64,000 nucleotides of DNA from the NCBI GenBank assembly GCA_963736445.1, contig CAVTOY010000006.1, positions 130,298 to 194,297 of the forward strand, written 5' to 3'. Source of the DNA: Thiosocius sp963736445. Lineage in GTDB: Bacteria > Pseudomonadota > Gammaproteobacteria > Chromatiales > Chromatiaceae. The notes beneath the pieces were generated by a model. That model was not told where the DNA came from and did not search any database. It was given only the letters and a program-made list of their open reading frames with translations. Positions 1 through 8,985 of this stretch are shown here, piece after piece. Each line of letters begins with the position of its first letter. Within the stretch, counting starts at the first letter, position 1. The translations under genes and the position numbers were made by a program.

Positions 1-202
1 CATCATTCACCTATCCGAGGTGGTGATCCCCGCGGGCGTCAACCTTGTTGGCGGGGAGCACCTCGACGAGGAGAACGACCCCATGGTCGTGACAATCGAG
101 GTCATGCGCGGCTCCGTCGAGGAAGAAGCGGTAGAGGAAGAGGCTCCGCCTGTCGAGACGCCCAAGGCCAAGGGCGAACAGGAATCGGGTGACAAGGACT
201 GA
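1..202 (+). CDS. rplY: 50S ribosomal protein L25 (long Ctc form), C-terminal part
   Basis: The 5' end is outside the window; the reading frame enters at base 2. The visible residues end a long-form L25/Ctc protein, including the IHLSEVVIPAGVNLV stretch of the C-terminal beta domain followed by an acidic Glu/Pro-rich tail. L25 binds 5S rRNA in the large subunit. The next gene is pth, and rplY-pth adjacency is common in Proteobacteria, which supports the call. The stop is TGA at 200-202. Only about 67 residues are present, so the N-terminal 5S-binding domain cannot be judged. Confidence 0.85.
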   Translation, partial: IIHLSEVVIPAGVNLVGGEHLDEENDPMVVTIEVMRGSVEEEAVEEEAPPVETPKAKGEQESGDKD

Positions 203-238
203 CCCGCCGGGCCCCGCGAGGGGGCGTTCAAAGTTGAA

Positions 239-266
239 ACGGCGGCCGTTTGTGCTGCCGTTTTTT
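239..266 (+). terminator. Probable intrinsic terminator between rplY and pth
   Basis: An 8-bp stem (ACGGCGGC with GCTGCCGT, one G-U pair) has a 7-base loop and runs into six T residues. It lies 37 bases after the rplY stop and 17 bases before the pth start, so it could end or attenuate rplY transcripts before pth. Confidence 0.55.
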
Positions 267-282
267 GTTGGAAGGATGCGAT

Positions 283-861
283 ATGCCTGCCATCCGATGC
301 GTCGTCGGTCTTGGAAACCCCGGGCCGAAATATGCCGAGACACGGCATAACGCCGGCTTCTGGTTCGTTGACCAGCTGGCGCGCGGGCATGCCGCCGTGC
401 TGCGTGCGGAGAACAAATTCTCCGGTGAGATCGCGCGGTTCGCCGCGGCGTCGAGCGACTGCTGGCTGCTCAAGCCCATGACCTATATGAACCACAGCGG
501 CCGTTCTGTGAGTGCGCTGTGCAACTTTTACCGAATACCTCCCGAGGAGCTGCTGGTCGTGTACGACGAACTGGACCTGGCGCCCGGGATGGTGCGCCTG
601 AAGTCCGGCGGCGGCCATGGCGGCCACAACGGCCTGCGCGATATCTGCAGTTCACTGGGCAGCAAGGATTTTCAGCGCCTGCGGATCGGCATTGGCCATC
701 CCGGACACAAAGAGGCAGTGGTGGGTTATGTCTTGTCGCGACCGGGCAGGCACGAGCACCAGGCGATCGAGCAGGGTATTGCCGAGGCACTGCGGCACTG
801 GGACTTGATTCAAGCGGGTGAACTGCAGAAGGCGATGAACGCCCTGCATGCGGCGACCTGA
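283..861 (+). CDS. pth: Peptidyl-tRNA hydrolase
   Basis: Hydrolyses the ester bond of peptidyl-tRNAs that drop off the ribosome, recycling tRNA in the cytoplasm. The protein is 192 residues, normal for bacterial Pth. It shows the N-terminal GLGNPGPKY motif, the catalytic His22 in TRHNAGF, and the GGHNGLRDI substrate-binding motif. The ATG at 283 is preferred because GAAGGA lies just upstream and the protein then starts MPAIRCVVGLGNPG as the family does; an in-frame upstream start at 250 would lie inside the terminator hairpin. It is downstream of rplY. Confidence 0.97.
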   Translation: MPAIRCVVGLGNPGPKYAETRHNAGFWFVDQLARGHAAVLRAENKFSGEIARFAAASSDCWLLKPMTYMNHSGRSVSALCNFYRIPPEELLVVYDELDLAPGMVRLKSGGGHGGHNGLRDICSSLGSKDFQRLRIGIGHPGHKEAVVGYVLSRPGRHEHQAIEQGIAEALRHWDLIQAGELQKAMNALHAAT

Positions 862-993
862 TATTGTTGGGTGCGTTGCAGCGCTTGCACTGATTGCCGT
901 CTCGTTCGGTGCGATACGCTGCGCTTTCGCACCCTAGCCTGCAATGGCGCTCCACAACGAGCGCCATACGGATCAACGGTGCGAAGAACGCGG

Positions 994-1019
994 CCAGGGG
1001 CCGAACCCTCGGCCCCTGG
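994..1019. terminator. Hairpin between convergent pth and RND genes
   Basis: A perfect 11-bp inverted repeat (CCAGGGGCCGA / TCGGCCCCTGG) with a 4-base loop sits between two convergent genes, 15 bases from the minus-strand stop at 1034. A T-tract is poor on both sides, so it may act as a bidirectional transcript-end or protective stem rather than a textbook intrinsic terminator. Confidence 0.5.
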
Positions 1020-1033
1020 ACTTCTTTCCACTG

Positions 1034-3805
1034 CTAATCGTTGTTGCCAAAAACATACTTCGGTTTGAACCACTTGACCATCATCGGCAGTAGCATCAGT
1101 GCGGTGAAGACATCGATGATCAGCGCCCAGCCGATGAAGATGCTCAGGCCCCAGGTGTTGGCGAGCGTGGTGCCTACCAGCGGGATGAAGCTGCCGAGCA
1201 GCACAATGATCGACACAATGACCGCGGAGCCTGTGGTGTTCTGCGTATTGCGCAGGGCCTTTAGCCAGTCGTTGCCCGTGGCCTGCATCTCTTCACGCAA
1301 CCTCGATACCATGTAGATCCCGTAGTCCACGCCCAGGCCCATGGCGATCGACAGAGTCACCAGCAGATGGAAGGCCAGGTTGCCGGACCAGTTCTCAACC
1401 GAGGTGAAATACCCCCCTAGGCCGTACTGCGCGAACAGCGTGATCAGCAGGGTCAGGGTCAGCATGCCCGAGACCAGCACCGAGCGGAACATCAGTGCCG
1501 CGATGATGAAGATCGCTAGCGCGGTCTGTAACGGCCCGACCAGCCAGTTCTGCATGGCCACCTCGCGGGTCGCTTCCGTCGCGCCGAGGAAGCCGCCGAT
1601 ACCCGGCCTCACGTAGCTCGGGCCGTCGACAGACAGCTCATTAGTGTCGCCAGAGGTATCGGCGTTGCGCAAGCCGAAGTGGATCTTTGAGAAACCTGGA
1701 TCGTTCTTGTGGTCTTCGATGTACTGCTGGATGTCCATCGTGACCTCGTGGGTCTCGACCGGGTCCATGGTGTTGATGAATCCGAGGATAACCCCTTCGT
1801 TCCAGGTCTCTGTGTTGACGAAGGAATCCATGTCGCCGGCAGAGGTCATGGCCTCGAGCAGGCCGTTGTACATGCGCACGATCTCGGTCGGGCTGCGGTC
1901 GTCATCCGGGTCTATTGCCAGCAGGTAGTCCTTGTTAGGTACCCTGAGGTCGCTGAGCTTGGTGGGCTCGCCGACCTCGGCGGTCAGCAGCATGTTCACC
2001 AGGCGGACATACTGCGTATAGGAGCCCGTATAGCCGATGAACTCATGCGCGCGCATCCAGTTCTCCATTTTTTCGATGTCGGTGTGCAGCTCGACGTTGT
2101 TGAATACGCCCTGCGGCCCACAGGGCTCGTTGTCCCAGCAGCCCAGTTTCTCTTTGAACTCGGCGCACATTCGTGCTTTCTCCAGCGGATCCTCGATATC
2201 GTAGATCTCCTCCGGAAAATACTCGTCGATGCATCCTTGGATATTCGGCTCCTTGCCGCGCATCGGAATCGCCACCGAGATGACGCCTGGCATGATCTCA
2301 TTGAGTTGCACCAGGTCCTTCCAGGTCGGGGAGCTGCCCTTGAACGCTGCACGGGCATAGTTGATGCCTTTTTCGACGCCCGGCATGATGTCGCCTTCTT
2401 CCGCCAGCTTGTCCGCGGCGGCGGGCTCACCCCTCCAGTTCATCAGATTCGTGAAATAGACCGAACCGGCCATTACGATCAGGACCACGCCGACCGGCAC
2501 CCATTTGCCGGGTCCGGTAATCAGCCGGGTGAGGAAGCCACCCACGCCGACCTCCCAACCGTGGCCTTCCTGTGCCTGGCAGCACTCCTGCGACGGCGGG
2601 AAGATGGTCAGCAGCAGCGGGATCAGGGTGGTGGTGGTTGCGAGCAGCGTCAACATGCCGAACATGCCGAAGTAGGCATAGGCCTTGTAGAACGAGATAT
2701 CCACCGTGGCCAGCGTGGCGAAGCCGACCATGTCGGTCACGATCGACAGCGTGGCCGGTATGATGGTGTGGCAGATAGATTCACGTGCTGCCTTCTTGGC
2801 GTCGCCGCTCGCGCCGTTCTCCAGCATGAAGCGGCGCGTTACCTGCACCGAATGTCCGATGCCGATGGCGAGCAACAGCATGGGGGTGAGCACCATCATC
2901 GTGGTCAGCTTGAATTCGCTGAAGCCCATCAGGCCGAGTGTCATCGCGATGGTCATGCCGACCCCGATCATCGGGAACAGGGCGCCACGCCAGTTGCGGA
3001 ACTCCAGCCACAGCACGCCGATCGCGATGGCGATCGAGATTGCAAACAGCCACCATTTGTCGACTAGGTCGGCCAGCATCCAGGCAAGGAAGTATGGCTC
3101 GCCGGCGACAAGGAGTTCGATTCGCTCGTCCTCGCCGTACTCATCCATCATCGCGCGCACTTCCCGCACCCACGGCAGATAGATCTCTTTCACCTCGTCG
3201 GTGTAGTCGGCGATGACATAGGCCGCCTTAGCGACACAAAAGTCTTTGTCGTAGTCCTCGTAGGCGCAGCGGTTTCCCTCTGCGTCCCACATCGAGACCA
3301 GCATCGGCGCCATGACCGGGTTGGTCTTTACGCCCTCGCGCAGAAACGCGAGTTGCTCTTTGGCCTTTTCCGGGTCATCGCTGATGCCTTCGGTCGGGAT
3401 CAGGCGTTTGAACACCAGGCCGTTTTCGTCAGTGCCCATGAACTTGATCTTCTGGGCCGCGATATCGATGAAGTTTGCTTCCCGTGAATGCGGCAGCGCC
3501 TCGAGACGGTTATGGATCTCCTGCACCTTGTTGATGAACCAGGGTTGCCAGATGTCGCCTTCTTTTACCTTGAGCGCGAATACCATCAGGTTGCCCATGC
3601 CGAAGTTGTGTTCCGCATAGAGGTTGGTCGCGACATAGCGGTTGCTCGGCGGCAACAGCGTGTCGGGGTCGTTGCGGATATCCAGCTTGTGGATCTGCAG
3701 CGCGGCGACGACCGTGGCGACCAAGAGCAGGACGATGATGGGCCAGCGCATGCGCAGTACGAAATCTGCGTAGGCTTCTGCCCACGGGTTCTGGTTCACT
3801 TTCAT
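1034..3805 (-). CDS. RND-superfamily transporter, HAE3/MMPL type
   Basis: A 923-residue inner-membrane transporter. It has one N-terminal membrane helix (WPIIVLLLVATVVAAL), then a large periplasmic domain beginning DIRNDPDTLLPP, a membrane-helix cluster with the GIGHSVQVTRRF motif, a second periplasmic domain, and a second cluster with GLGVDYGIYMVSRLREE. This 2x(1+5) plan and the size match the HAE3 family, which contains the hopanoid transporter HpnN and MMPL-like lipid exporters, and not the larger HAE1 multidrug pumps. It is the last gene of an operon after a LolA-like protein and a DUF1302 barrel (97 bases downstream of the latter), so a hydrophobic substrate moved between membranes is the likely job. 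The substrate is unknown. Confidence 0.85.
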   Translation of the reverse strand: MKVNQNPWAEAYADFVLRMRWPIIVLLLVATVVAALQIHKLDIRNDPDTLLPPSNRYVATNLYAEHNFGMGNLMVFALKVKEGDIWQPWFINKVQEIHNRLEALPHSREANFIDIAAQKIKFMGTDENGLVFKRLIPTEGISDDPEKAKEQLAFLREGVKTNPVMAPMLVSMWDAEGNRCAYEDYDKDFCVAKAAYVIADYTDEVKEIYLPWVREVRAMMDEYGEDERIELLVAGEPYFLAWMLADLVDKWWLFAISIAIAIGVLWLEFRNWRGALFPMIGVGMTIAMTLGLMGFSEFKLTTMMVLTPMLLLAIGIGHSVQVTRRFMLENGASGDAKKAARESICHTIIPATLSIVTDMVGFATLATVDISFYKAYAYFGMFGMLTLLATTTTLIPLLLTIFPPSQECCQAQEGHGWEVGVGGFLTRLITGPGKWVPVGVVLIVMAGSVYFTNLMNWRGEPAAADKLAEEGDIMPGVEKGINYARAAFKGSSPTWKDLVQLNEIMPGVISVAIPMRGKEPNIQGCIDEYFPEEIYDIEDPLEKARMCAEFKEKLGCWDNEPCGPQGVFNNVELHTDIEKMENWMRAHEFIGYTGSYTQYVRLVNMLLTAEVGEPTKLSDLRVPNKDYLLAIDPDDDRSPTEIVRMYNGLLEAMTSAGDMDSFVNTETWNEGVILGFINTMDPVETHEVTMDIQQYIEDHKNDPGFSKIHFGLRNADTSGDTNELSVDGPSYVRPGIGGFLGATEATREVAMQNWLVGPLQTALAIFIIAALMFRSVLVSGMLTLTLLITLFAQYGLGGYFTSVENWSGNLAFHLLVTLSIAMGLGVDYGIYMVSRLREEMQATGNDWLKALRNTQNTTGSAVIVSIIVLLGSFIPLVGTTLANTWGLSIFIGWALIIDVFTALMLLPMMVKWFKPKYVFGNND

Positions 3806-3902
3806 GGCTTATTTATCCGTAATCCGATCCATGTTTGCGGGGAAAAAAAGCGGCGCCGGCCAGGCCGAACACCGCTCTTGGCTGCTCTCTGATGCGCGGT
3901 GG

Positions 3903-6059
3903 CTACTCGATGATGTATTTGAAGCCGACCTGCACGTTCGAGGACTTGTCGAATTGACCAAAGGTGGTCTCGTCATCGCCCCAGTAGTGGTTGATCTCCC
4001 CGGTGACGATCAGCTGGTCGGACAGGGTGTACTCGGCATCCAGGCGGTTCCACCAGCCGCCGCCTTCTTCATAGATGATGATGTTGTTCACCCGGCCGAG
4101 CTGATTTGGGCCAAAGGGCTTGGACAGGAACAGCGAGTAGAATTCCTTGTACTCGCGCCCTTTTTTCAGGCCATTGGTGGTGTTCATCACCGCGGGATCC
4201 CCGGTGTATTCGGCGCAACTGGCGTTTGCGCCACCCTGAGTGGTGAAGCTGCAGTCCTTGTCTTTGAAATCCAGATTGATGAACTGGATGAACTGACCGC
4301 TGATCAGCAGGTTGGTAAACACGGTCGCATCGAGGCCGGCCACGTACTTGAAAAAGTCCTGCTTTTCGCTCTTCAGGCCACCGACGAGGTCGCCGTTTGC
4401 GAGAGCGCCCCGGTTGACGACGGGCTGATTGACGTCTTTCTGGTAGAGCATTTCGCCACGGATGACCAGCGGTATCTCGGCGGCCTCGGTGGCATAGTCG
4501 AACGATGCGCCGAGGTTATGGATGCGCTCTCGGTCCTCTTCAAAGACCAATACCGGTGATCCGCCGTTGTTGGCCTCAGTGACGTTGGTCGGCGTCGGGC
4601 CATCGTAGTTGGCGGGGTTAAAAGTTGCATTGGCGCCGTAAAGCTGGCCGGTCTCCGGATTGCGGATCTGCAGCACCTGGGTGCGAGGTCCAGTGCCTGG
4701 AGCGAGGCCGGCGACGGTGTTGAACTTGTCGACCTTCAGTTTCTTTCCTGTGTTCGGATCCTGCCAGTGGACGTTCAGCGACGGATTGGCATCGTAACCG
4801 TAGAAGTAGTTGATGCTGTAGTTGAGCCCATTGTCCAGGTAACTGCGGAAGCGGCCTCCTACGTTCGCGGCAGACGGCAGGAAATCGTCGTCATACTCAC
4901 GCTCGTACTTGGTCGTCATGCCCAACATGGCGTTGAAGGTCGCGAAGGTGGCATTCGGGAAGTGCTCCCACGCCGAGTTCGGACTACTCACGTTCCAGCC
5001 GGATTCGGCGACCGTGGCCGCGTTCGGGTTGACGTCGATGAGATTGGTGACGTTGTTGTTGGTGGCCTCGGTGAAGGCCTCGAGACAGACCGCGCCATTG
5101 GCGCCGGCGCCGAAGCCGGCACAGGCCGACGGAAGCATGGACGCCGGGGTATTGACGAAGCCATCGACGGTGGCGAACTCCGGCATGCCGGGGTTCAACC
5201 CGCCAAAGGGGTCGATGAAGTTGAGCCCCGCTGGATTGAAGCCGCCGAAGGTGTTGATGACGCCACCGAAGGACGCGCCCATGTTGAAGAAACCGTTCAC
5301 GCCGCCGGTGATGACATCCACGCCCTTGAAGATGAAGGGGTGGCCCCTGTCCTGGCCCCTCATCTGGCCGTTGCCGATAAAGACCTTGCCCGTGGGAGAC
5401 GGGCCATCTGCGACGACGCTGCGGTTGGCGCCGCTGTTGACCGTCCACAGACCGGGGATCTTGTTGGTCTCGGCCTGCGACAAGATGAACTGGACGTTGC
5501 CGCGCTCGCCGATATAGCGTTCGGCGTTGATCATCCACACCGGGATGCGGGAATCTTCGAAGGCGTTTTGATTGAGCTCGCGATAGTCGGTCGGGTTGAT
5601 GATGTCGAGTAGTTTGATACCGTCCGCGGTGCCCCAGACCACCTGCTGTTTACCGATACGCAGATCCCAGTCAGCGGCGCTGGTATCGAAATAGAGTTCG
5701 CGAAGATAGTCGTTCTGGGTGTAGTTGCGATGGTATGCGTAATCGTCGTTGGGCACCGCTGTCCCGGTGACGACGACCGGGCGTAACTCGGCGTGCCAGG
5801 AGACCTCCTCGCCGACCTCGCCATTGATGAAGATCCGTGCTGAGTTCTCGAACTTCATCAGATCGCCGCCGCTGTGCTCACGGTTATCATTCGTGCTCCG
5901 GGCCCTGCCGGTCACCTGGCCCGATCCCGTGAAGAAGGCCGACTCGTTTCTCAGCTCTGCGGAGACTTCGAGCCCGGCGAAGTCGTAAGCAGCGTGGGCA
6001 CAAAGCGGCGCCGTGATGAGGGCGGCGATGCTTAGCCTAAAGAGTGATTTGCTAGACAT
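3903..6059 (-). CDS. DUF1302-family outer-membrane beta-barrel protein
   Basis: A 718-residue protein with a clear Sec signal peptide (MSSKSLFRLSIAALITAPLC, cleavage after AHA). The early region carries the DUF1302 signature: LRELYFDTSAADWDLRIGKQ, QVVWGTADGIKLLDIINPTDYRE, and FEDSRIPVWMIN. The C-terminal half has alternating beta strands and ends in VQVGFKYIIE, in keeping with an outer-membrane barrel. No enzyme motif is visible. It lies between a LolA-like periplasmic protein and an RND transporter transcribed in the same direction, so it may be the outer-membrane endpoint of a transport route. That role is inferred from context. Confidence 0.8.
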   Translation of the reverse strand: MSSKSLFRLSIAALITAPLCAHAAYDFAGLEVSAELRNESAFFTGSGQVTGRARSTNDNREHSGGDLMKFENSARIFINGEVGEEVSWHAELRPVVVTGTAVPNDDYAYHRNYTQNDYLRELYFDTSAADWDLRIGKQQVVWGTADGIKLLDIINPTDYRELNQNAFEDSRIPVWMINAERYIGERGNVQFILSQAETNKIPGLWTVNSGANRSVVADGPSPTGKVFIGNGQMRGQDRGHPFIFKGVDVITGGVNGFFNMGASFGGVINTFGGFNPAGLNFIDPFGGLNPGMPEFATVDGFVNTPASMLPSACAGFGAGANGAVCLEAFTEATNNNVTNLIDVNPNAATVAESGWNVSSPNSAWEHFPNATFATFNAMLGMTTKYEREYDDDFLPSAANVGGRFRSYLDNGLNYSINYFYGYDANPSLNVHWQDPNTGKKLKVDKFNTVAGLAPGTGPRTQVLQIRNPETGQLYGANATFNPANYDGPTPTNVTEANNGGSPVLVFEEDRERIHNLGASFDYATEAAEIPLVIRGEMLYQKDVNQPVVNRGALANGDLVGGLKSEKQDFFKYVAGLDATVFTNLLISGQFIQFINLDFKDKDCSFTTQGGANASCAEYTGDPAVMNTTNGLKKGREYKEFYSLFLSKPFGPNQLGRVNNIIIYEEGGGWWNRLDAEYTLSDQLIVTGEINHYWGDDETTFGQFDKSSNVQVGFKYIIE

Positions 6060-6144
6060 TTCGTAACTCCCCGCGCGTTTGGCGCGCCTGTCATGGTGTG
6101 CCGGGGTTCAACCCCGGCTACGCGTTTTGGTCTGCCTATGCGGA

Positions 6145-7110
6145 TCAGCGCTTGATCTTGCGCAGCGTCTTTTCTGACCACCAGTCAGCGTCATAGCTAG
6201 CGTCGACCGTATTGACGTTGCTCGGGATCACGGCCCAGGTCTGGTTGCCGGTGGCAAGGGTCTTGCCATACCAATAGCCCCAGCCGACTGCGCGCGGGTC
6301 GTCGGTCTTGCCCAGAGGCACCCAGTTGCGATCGATCACCTTGACCATTTCGCCGTTCTTGAAGTACTCGGAGCGGTAGTCGGCAAAGGTCTTGGCGTCG
6401 ATGTAGGTATTCCGATAGTCGTACCACCAGTTCTCGAACTTGGTCGTGCTCTTGACCTTGTAGATCTCTTTGCCTTTGTGCTCGCAGGCGCCGGATTTCG
6501 GCAGATCCTTGGTGTAGCGGGTCTGCTCGTCGTCGGCGAAGGCGATATGGCCCAGGCAGTCGTCAAAGGTCTCTTTGCCGAGCATTTCGTGGGTCTCGTG
6601 GAAGGGTTTGCGCAGGGTCACGTCGCCGAAGGTGAAGTCCGAACCGCCCCAGGCGTCGTCATGTGCGGGCTCGGCGAAACGACGGATCTTGCGCAGCGCC
6701 GGCAGCCAGATCATGTAGGACTGGTTCTTTGCATCGTCCTTGTAATCGGTGATCAACATGCCGGTACCCTTGAGCTTGCCGGAACGGAAAATCGCCAGGT
6801 CCTGGGCCTTGATGGCGTCGTCGGCGGGATAATCGTTGTTCAGATAGCGTTCCAGGGTGTTCGTCGTGGGAGTTTTTCCCTCACCCTTGATCACCAGCAC
6901 GGTGACGTCCCTGCCCTGCTTAGTGATGGCGTAGTTGTTGAAGCCGTAGAAATGGTTGACGAAATAGACCTGATCCATGACCTGGTCAGCGGACAAATCG
7001 CCGCTTGGATAGGGGAGATCCTTTGGCACGGCGGCGGTGGCGGTGAACGATACGGTGGTCGCCAAGGCGAAGGCGGCGACACTGGCCCGAACGGGTTGGC
7101 GCATAGTCAT
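6145..7110 (-). CDS. LolA-like outer-membrane lipoprotein-sorting family protein
   Basis: A 321-residue exported protein: signal peptide ending SFTATA-AVPKD, with no lipobox cysteine, so probably soluble in the periplasm. The middle region has the typical LolA-like (PF17131-type) motifs SYMIWLPALRKIRRF and AWGGSDFTFGDVTLRK. The family is related in fold to LolA and LolB, which shield lipid chains across the periplasm. It is the first gene of the operon with the DUF1302 barrel (86 bases downstream) and the RND transporter. The start is supported by AGAGGA just upstream. It could instead be grouped with DUF1329 proteins, which occur in similar operons, but those are usually longer. Confidence 0.75.
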   Translation of the reverse strand: MTMRQPVRASVAAFALATTVSFTATAAVPKDLPYPSGDLSADQVMDQVYFVNHFYGFNNYAITKQGRDVTVLVIKGEGKTPTTNTLERYLNNDYPADDAIKAQDLAIFRSGKLKGTGMLITDYKDDAKNQSYMIWLPALRKIRRFAEPAHDDAWGGSDFTFGDVTLRKPFHETHEMLGKETFDDCLGHIAFADDEQTRYTKDLPKSGACEHKGKEIYKVKSTTKFENWWYDYRNTYIDAKTFADYRSEYFKNGEMVKVIDRNWVPLGKTDDPRAVGWGYWYGKTLATGNQTWAVIPSNVNTVDASYDADWWSEKTLRKIKR

Positions 7111-7272
7111 TCCTCTCTGCGGGTACTGGGTACAAAAATTCTGTTTCGCCCTATTCGGTCAGGCGATCGTCGGGCGCCCTGCGTTACAGTTGCCGAGGCA
7201 ATCTGCCTGGGCGCTGCCGGTTCCCGGAAGACGCACACTTCATGTTCTTTTTCAGCGCCTTGTGTTCAGGAG

Positions 7273-7302
7273 ATTACAAGGCGATTTATCAATTCGCCAC
7301 AA
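7273..7302 (-). promoter_or_regulatory. Candidate promoter with embedded operator for the LolA-like/DUF1302/RND operon
   Basis: On the minus strand, TTGTGG (7302-7297) and TGTAAT (7278-7273) are 18 bases apart and lie 163 bases upstream of the first gene. Between them is a 19-bp imperfect palindrome, GGCGATTTATCAATTCGCC (7280-7298; arms 7 of 8 matching, 3-base centre). This size and placement suit a TetR-like repressor site. No regulator gene lies nearby. Confidence 0.45.
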
Positions 7303-7360
7303 ATTTAATGGTAAATATTGCGCGGCGTCAAAAACCCTACGATCTCGCGAGCGTGGCGGG

Positions 7361-8698
7361 TCAGGCGCGCGGCAGCGGGCGACGGCCGACACTGTAGTGG
7401 GTCAGGCCGGCGCTGGTGACGGCCTTGGGGTCGTAGATATTGCGGCCGTCGAAGACCGCCGGATAGTTGAGCCTTGCGCGGATGTCATCGAAATCCGGGC
7501 TGCGAAACTCGATCCACTCGGTAACGACCGCCAGCACATCGGCGCCCGCGAGGGCCTCTTCTGCGCGTGCGCAGATTATCAAGTCCTCGCGATCCCCGTA
7601 GAGGCGCCGAGCCTCATCGCCGGCGATCGGATCGAAGGCCCGCACCTTGGCACCGGCCTCCCAGAGTGCCTCCATCAGGGTACGGCTGGATGCAGCGCGC
7701 ATATCGTCGGTATTCGGCTTGAAGGCCAGACCCCACAGCGCGATGGTCTTGCCCGTCAGCTGGCCGTCGAAGTAGTGGCGGATTTTGTCGAACAACAGGG
7801 ACTTTTGTCGGTTGTTGACCGCCTCCACCGCATTGAGCAGCTGCGGTCGGTAGCCGGCGTCGAGGGCGGTGCGCTCCAGCGCCTGGACGTCTTTTGGGAA
7901 GCACGATCCACCGTAGCCGCAGCCGGGGTAGATGAACTGAAAGCCGATGCGCGGATCGGAGCCAATTCCCACGCGCACCTGCTCGATATCGGCGCCCAGC
8001 CTTTCCGCGACATGCGACAGCTCGTTCATGAAGCTGATCTTGGTTGCAAGCATGGCGTTGGCGGCGTATTTGGTGAGTTCGGCCGACCGGACGTCCATGA
8101 ACAACAGGCGTTCATGGTTGCGGTTGAAGGGGGCGTAGAGCTGCCGCATTGCATCAATCGATCGCGGGTTTTCGGTGCCGACTACGATGCGATCCGGCTT
8201 CATGAAGTCGCTGATCGCCGCACCCTCTTTGAGGAACTCGGGGTTGGACACCACGTCGAACTCGAGACTAGCGCCGCGACTTTCCAGGGTCTCGCGGATG
8301 CACTGGGCCACTTTATCAGCGGTGCCCACCGGCACCGTCGATTTGTCGACGACGATCTTGAAGTCGCTCATGTGCTCGGCGATGGATTCGGCGACCGCCA
8401 GGACATATTGCAGGTCAGCCGAGCCGTCCTCATCCGGCGGCGTGCCGACGGCGATGAACTGGAGTCTGCCGAAATCGACACCGGCCTTGGCGTCGGTCGT
8501 GAACATCAGGCGCCCCGCCGCGCGGTTGCGCTGTATCATTTCTTCCAGCCCCGGCTCGTAGATAGGTACGCCACCGGTGTTCAGCAACTCTATCTTGGCG
8601 GGATCGACATCGATGCACATCACCTTATTACCGACCTCGGCGAGGCAGGCGCCGGTAACCAGTCCCACGTAGCCGCTTCCGAAGATGGTAATTTTCAT
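7361..8698 (-). CDS. ugd: UDP-glucose 6-dehydrogenase
   Basis: Oxidises UDP-glucose to UDP-glucuronate using two NAD+, supplying exopolysaccharide or envelope glycan synthesis. The 445-residue protein begins MKITIFGSGYVGLVTGACLA, the NAD-binding Rossmann motif. It contains NPEFLKEGAA and the catalytic cysteine in PGCGYGGSCFPKD, then GLAFKPNTDDMR in the C-terminal domain. The length is normal. A ribosome site (AGAGAAG) lies upstream of the ATG. It stands alone here, divergent from the tRNA-tuf transcript and separated by 250 bases from the LolA-like gene downstream; no other glycan genes are adjacent. Confidence 0.95.
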   Translation of the reverse strand: MKITIFGSGYVGLVTGACLAEVGNKVMCIDVDPAKIELLNTGGVPIYEPGLEEMIQRNRAAGRLMFTTDAKAGVDFGRLQFIAVGTPPDEDGSADLQYVLAVAESIAEHMSDFKIVVDKSTVPVGTADKVAQCIRETLESRGASLEFDVVSNPEFLKEGAAISDFMKPDRIVVGTENPRSIDAMRQLYAPFNRNHERLLFMDVRSAELTKYAANAMLATKISFMNELSHVAERLGADIEQVRVGIGSDPRIGFQFIYPGCGYGGSCFPKDVQALERTALDAGYRPQLLNAVEAVNNRQKSLLFDKIRHYFDGQLTGKTIALWGLAFKPNTDDMRAASSRTLMEALWEAGAKVRAFDPIAGDEARRLYGDREDLIICARAEEALAGADVLAVVTEWIEFRSPDFDDIRARLNYPAVFDGRNIYDPKAVTSAGLTHYSVGRRPLPRA

Positions 8699-8857
8699 GA
8701 CTTCTCTAATGTCCTGAGGGGTTTATCGTTGTTGAGGCCGCCGCAGACCGATGCCGTTGGAGGAGAATTGGGGCGTTGTCGACGCAAACGGCGCGATCCT
8801 ACCACAGTCGTGGCAGTGTTTTTACGGGTGGTTCGAACTGCGGCGGCCAAGGTGCAG

Positions 8858-8886
8858 TTGACAGTCATGGCGGCTTCCCACAGAAT
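8858..8886 (+). promoter_or_regulatory. Promoter of the tRNA-Tyr/Gly/Thr-tuf operon
   Basis: A consensus -35 TTGACA (8858-8863), exactly 17 bases of spacer and a -10 CAGAAT (8881-8886) are followed by a GC-rich discriminator and then tRNA-Tyr at 8901. This is the pattern of a strong, stringently controlled stable-RNA promoter. Confidence 0.8.
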
Positions 8887-8900
8887 ACCGCCTCTTTTTT

Positions 8901-8985
8901 GGAGGGGTTCCCGAGCGGTCAAAGGGATCAGACTGTAAATCTGACGGCTCAGCCTTCGGAGGTTCGAATCCTCCCCCCTCCACCA
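8901..8985 (+). tRNA. tRNA-Tyr: tRNA-Tyr (GTA)
   Basis: A class II tRNA of 85 bases with encoded CCA. The acceptor stem GGAGGGG pairs with CCCCTCC. The anticodon stem TCAGA/TCTGA encloses loop CTGTAAA with GTA at 8935-8937. There is a long variable arm and a T arm with GGTTCGAATCC. It is the first gene of the tRNA-tuf operon, as tRNA-Tyr is near the start of the E. coli tufB operon. Its 3' end is duplicated downstream. Confidence 0.97.

Noticed and set aside
1709..3067. 452-codon plus-strand frame opposite the RND gene
   Set aside because: Antisense shadow; translation is low-complexity His/Asp/Arg without a signal or domain, while the minus strand encodes a clear RND protein.
7037..8938. 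Long plus-strand open frame (633 codons) opposite the LolA-like gene start and ugd
   Set aside because: Antisense shadow of the well-supported ugd gene in GC-rich DNA; no protein-family motifs, and it runs through two unrelated loci.
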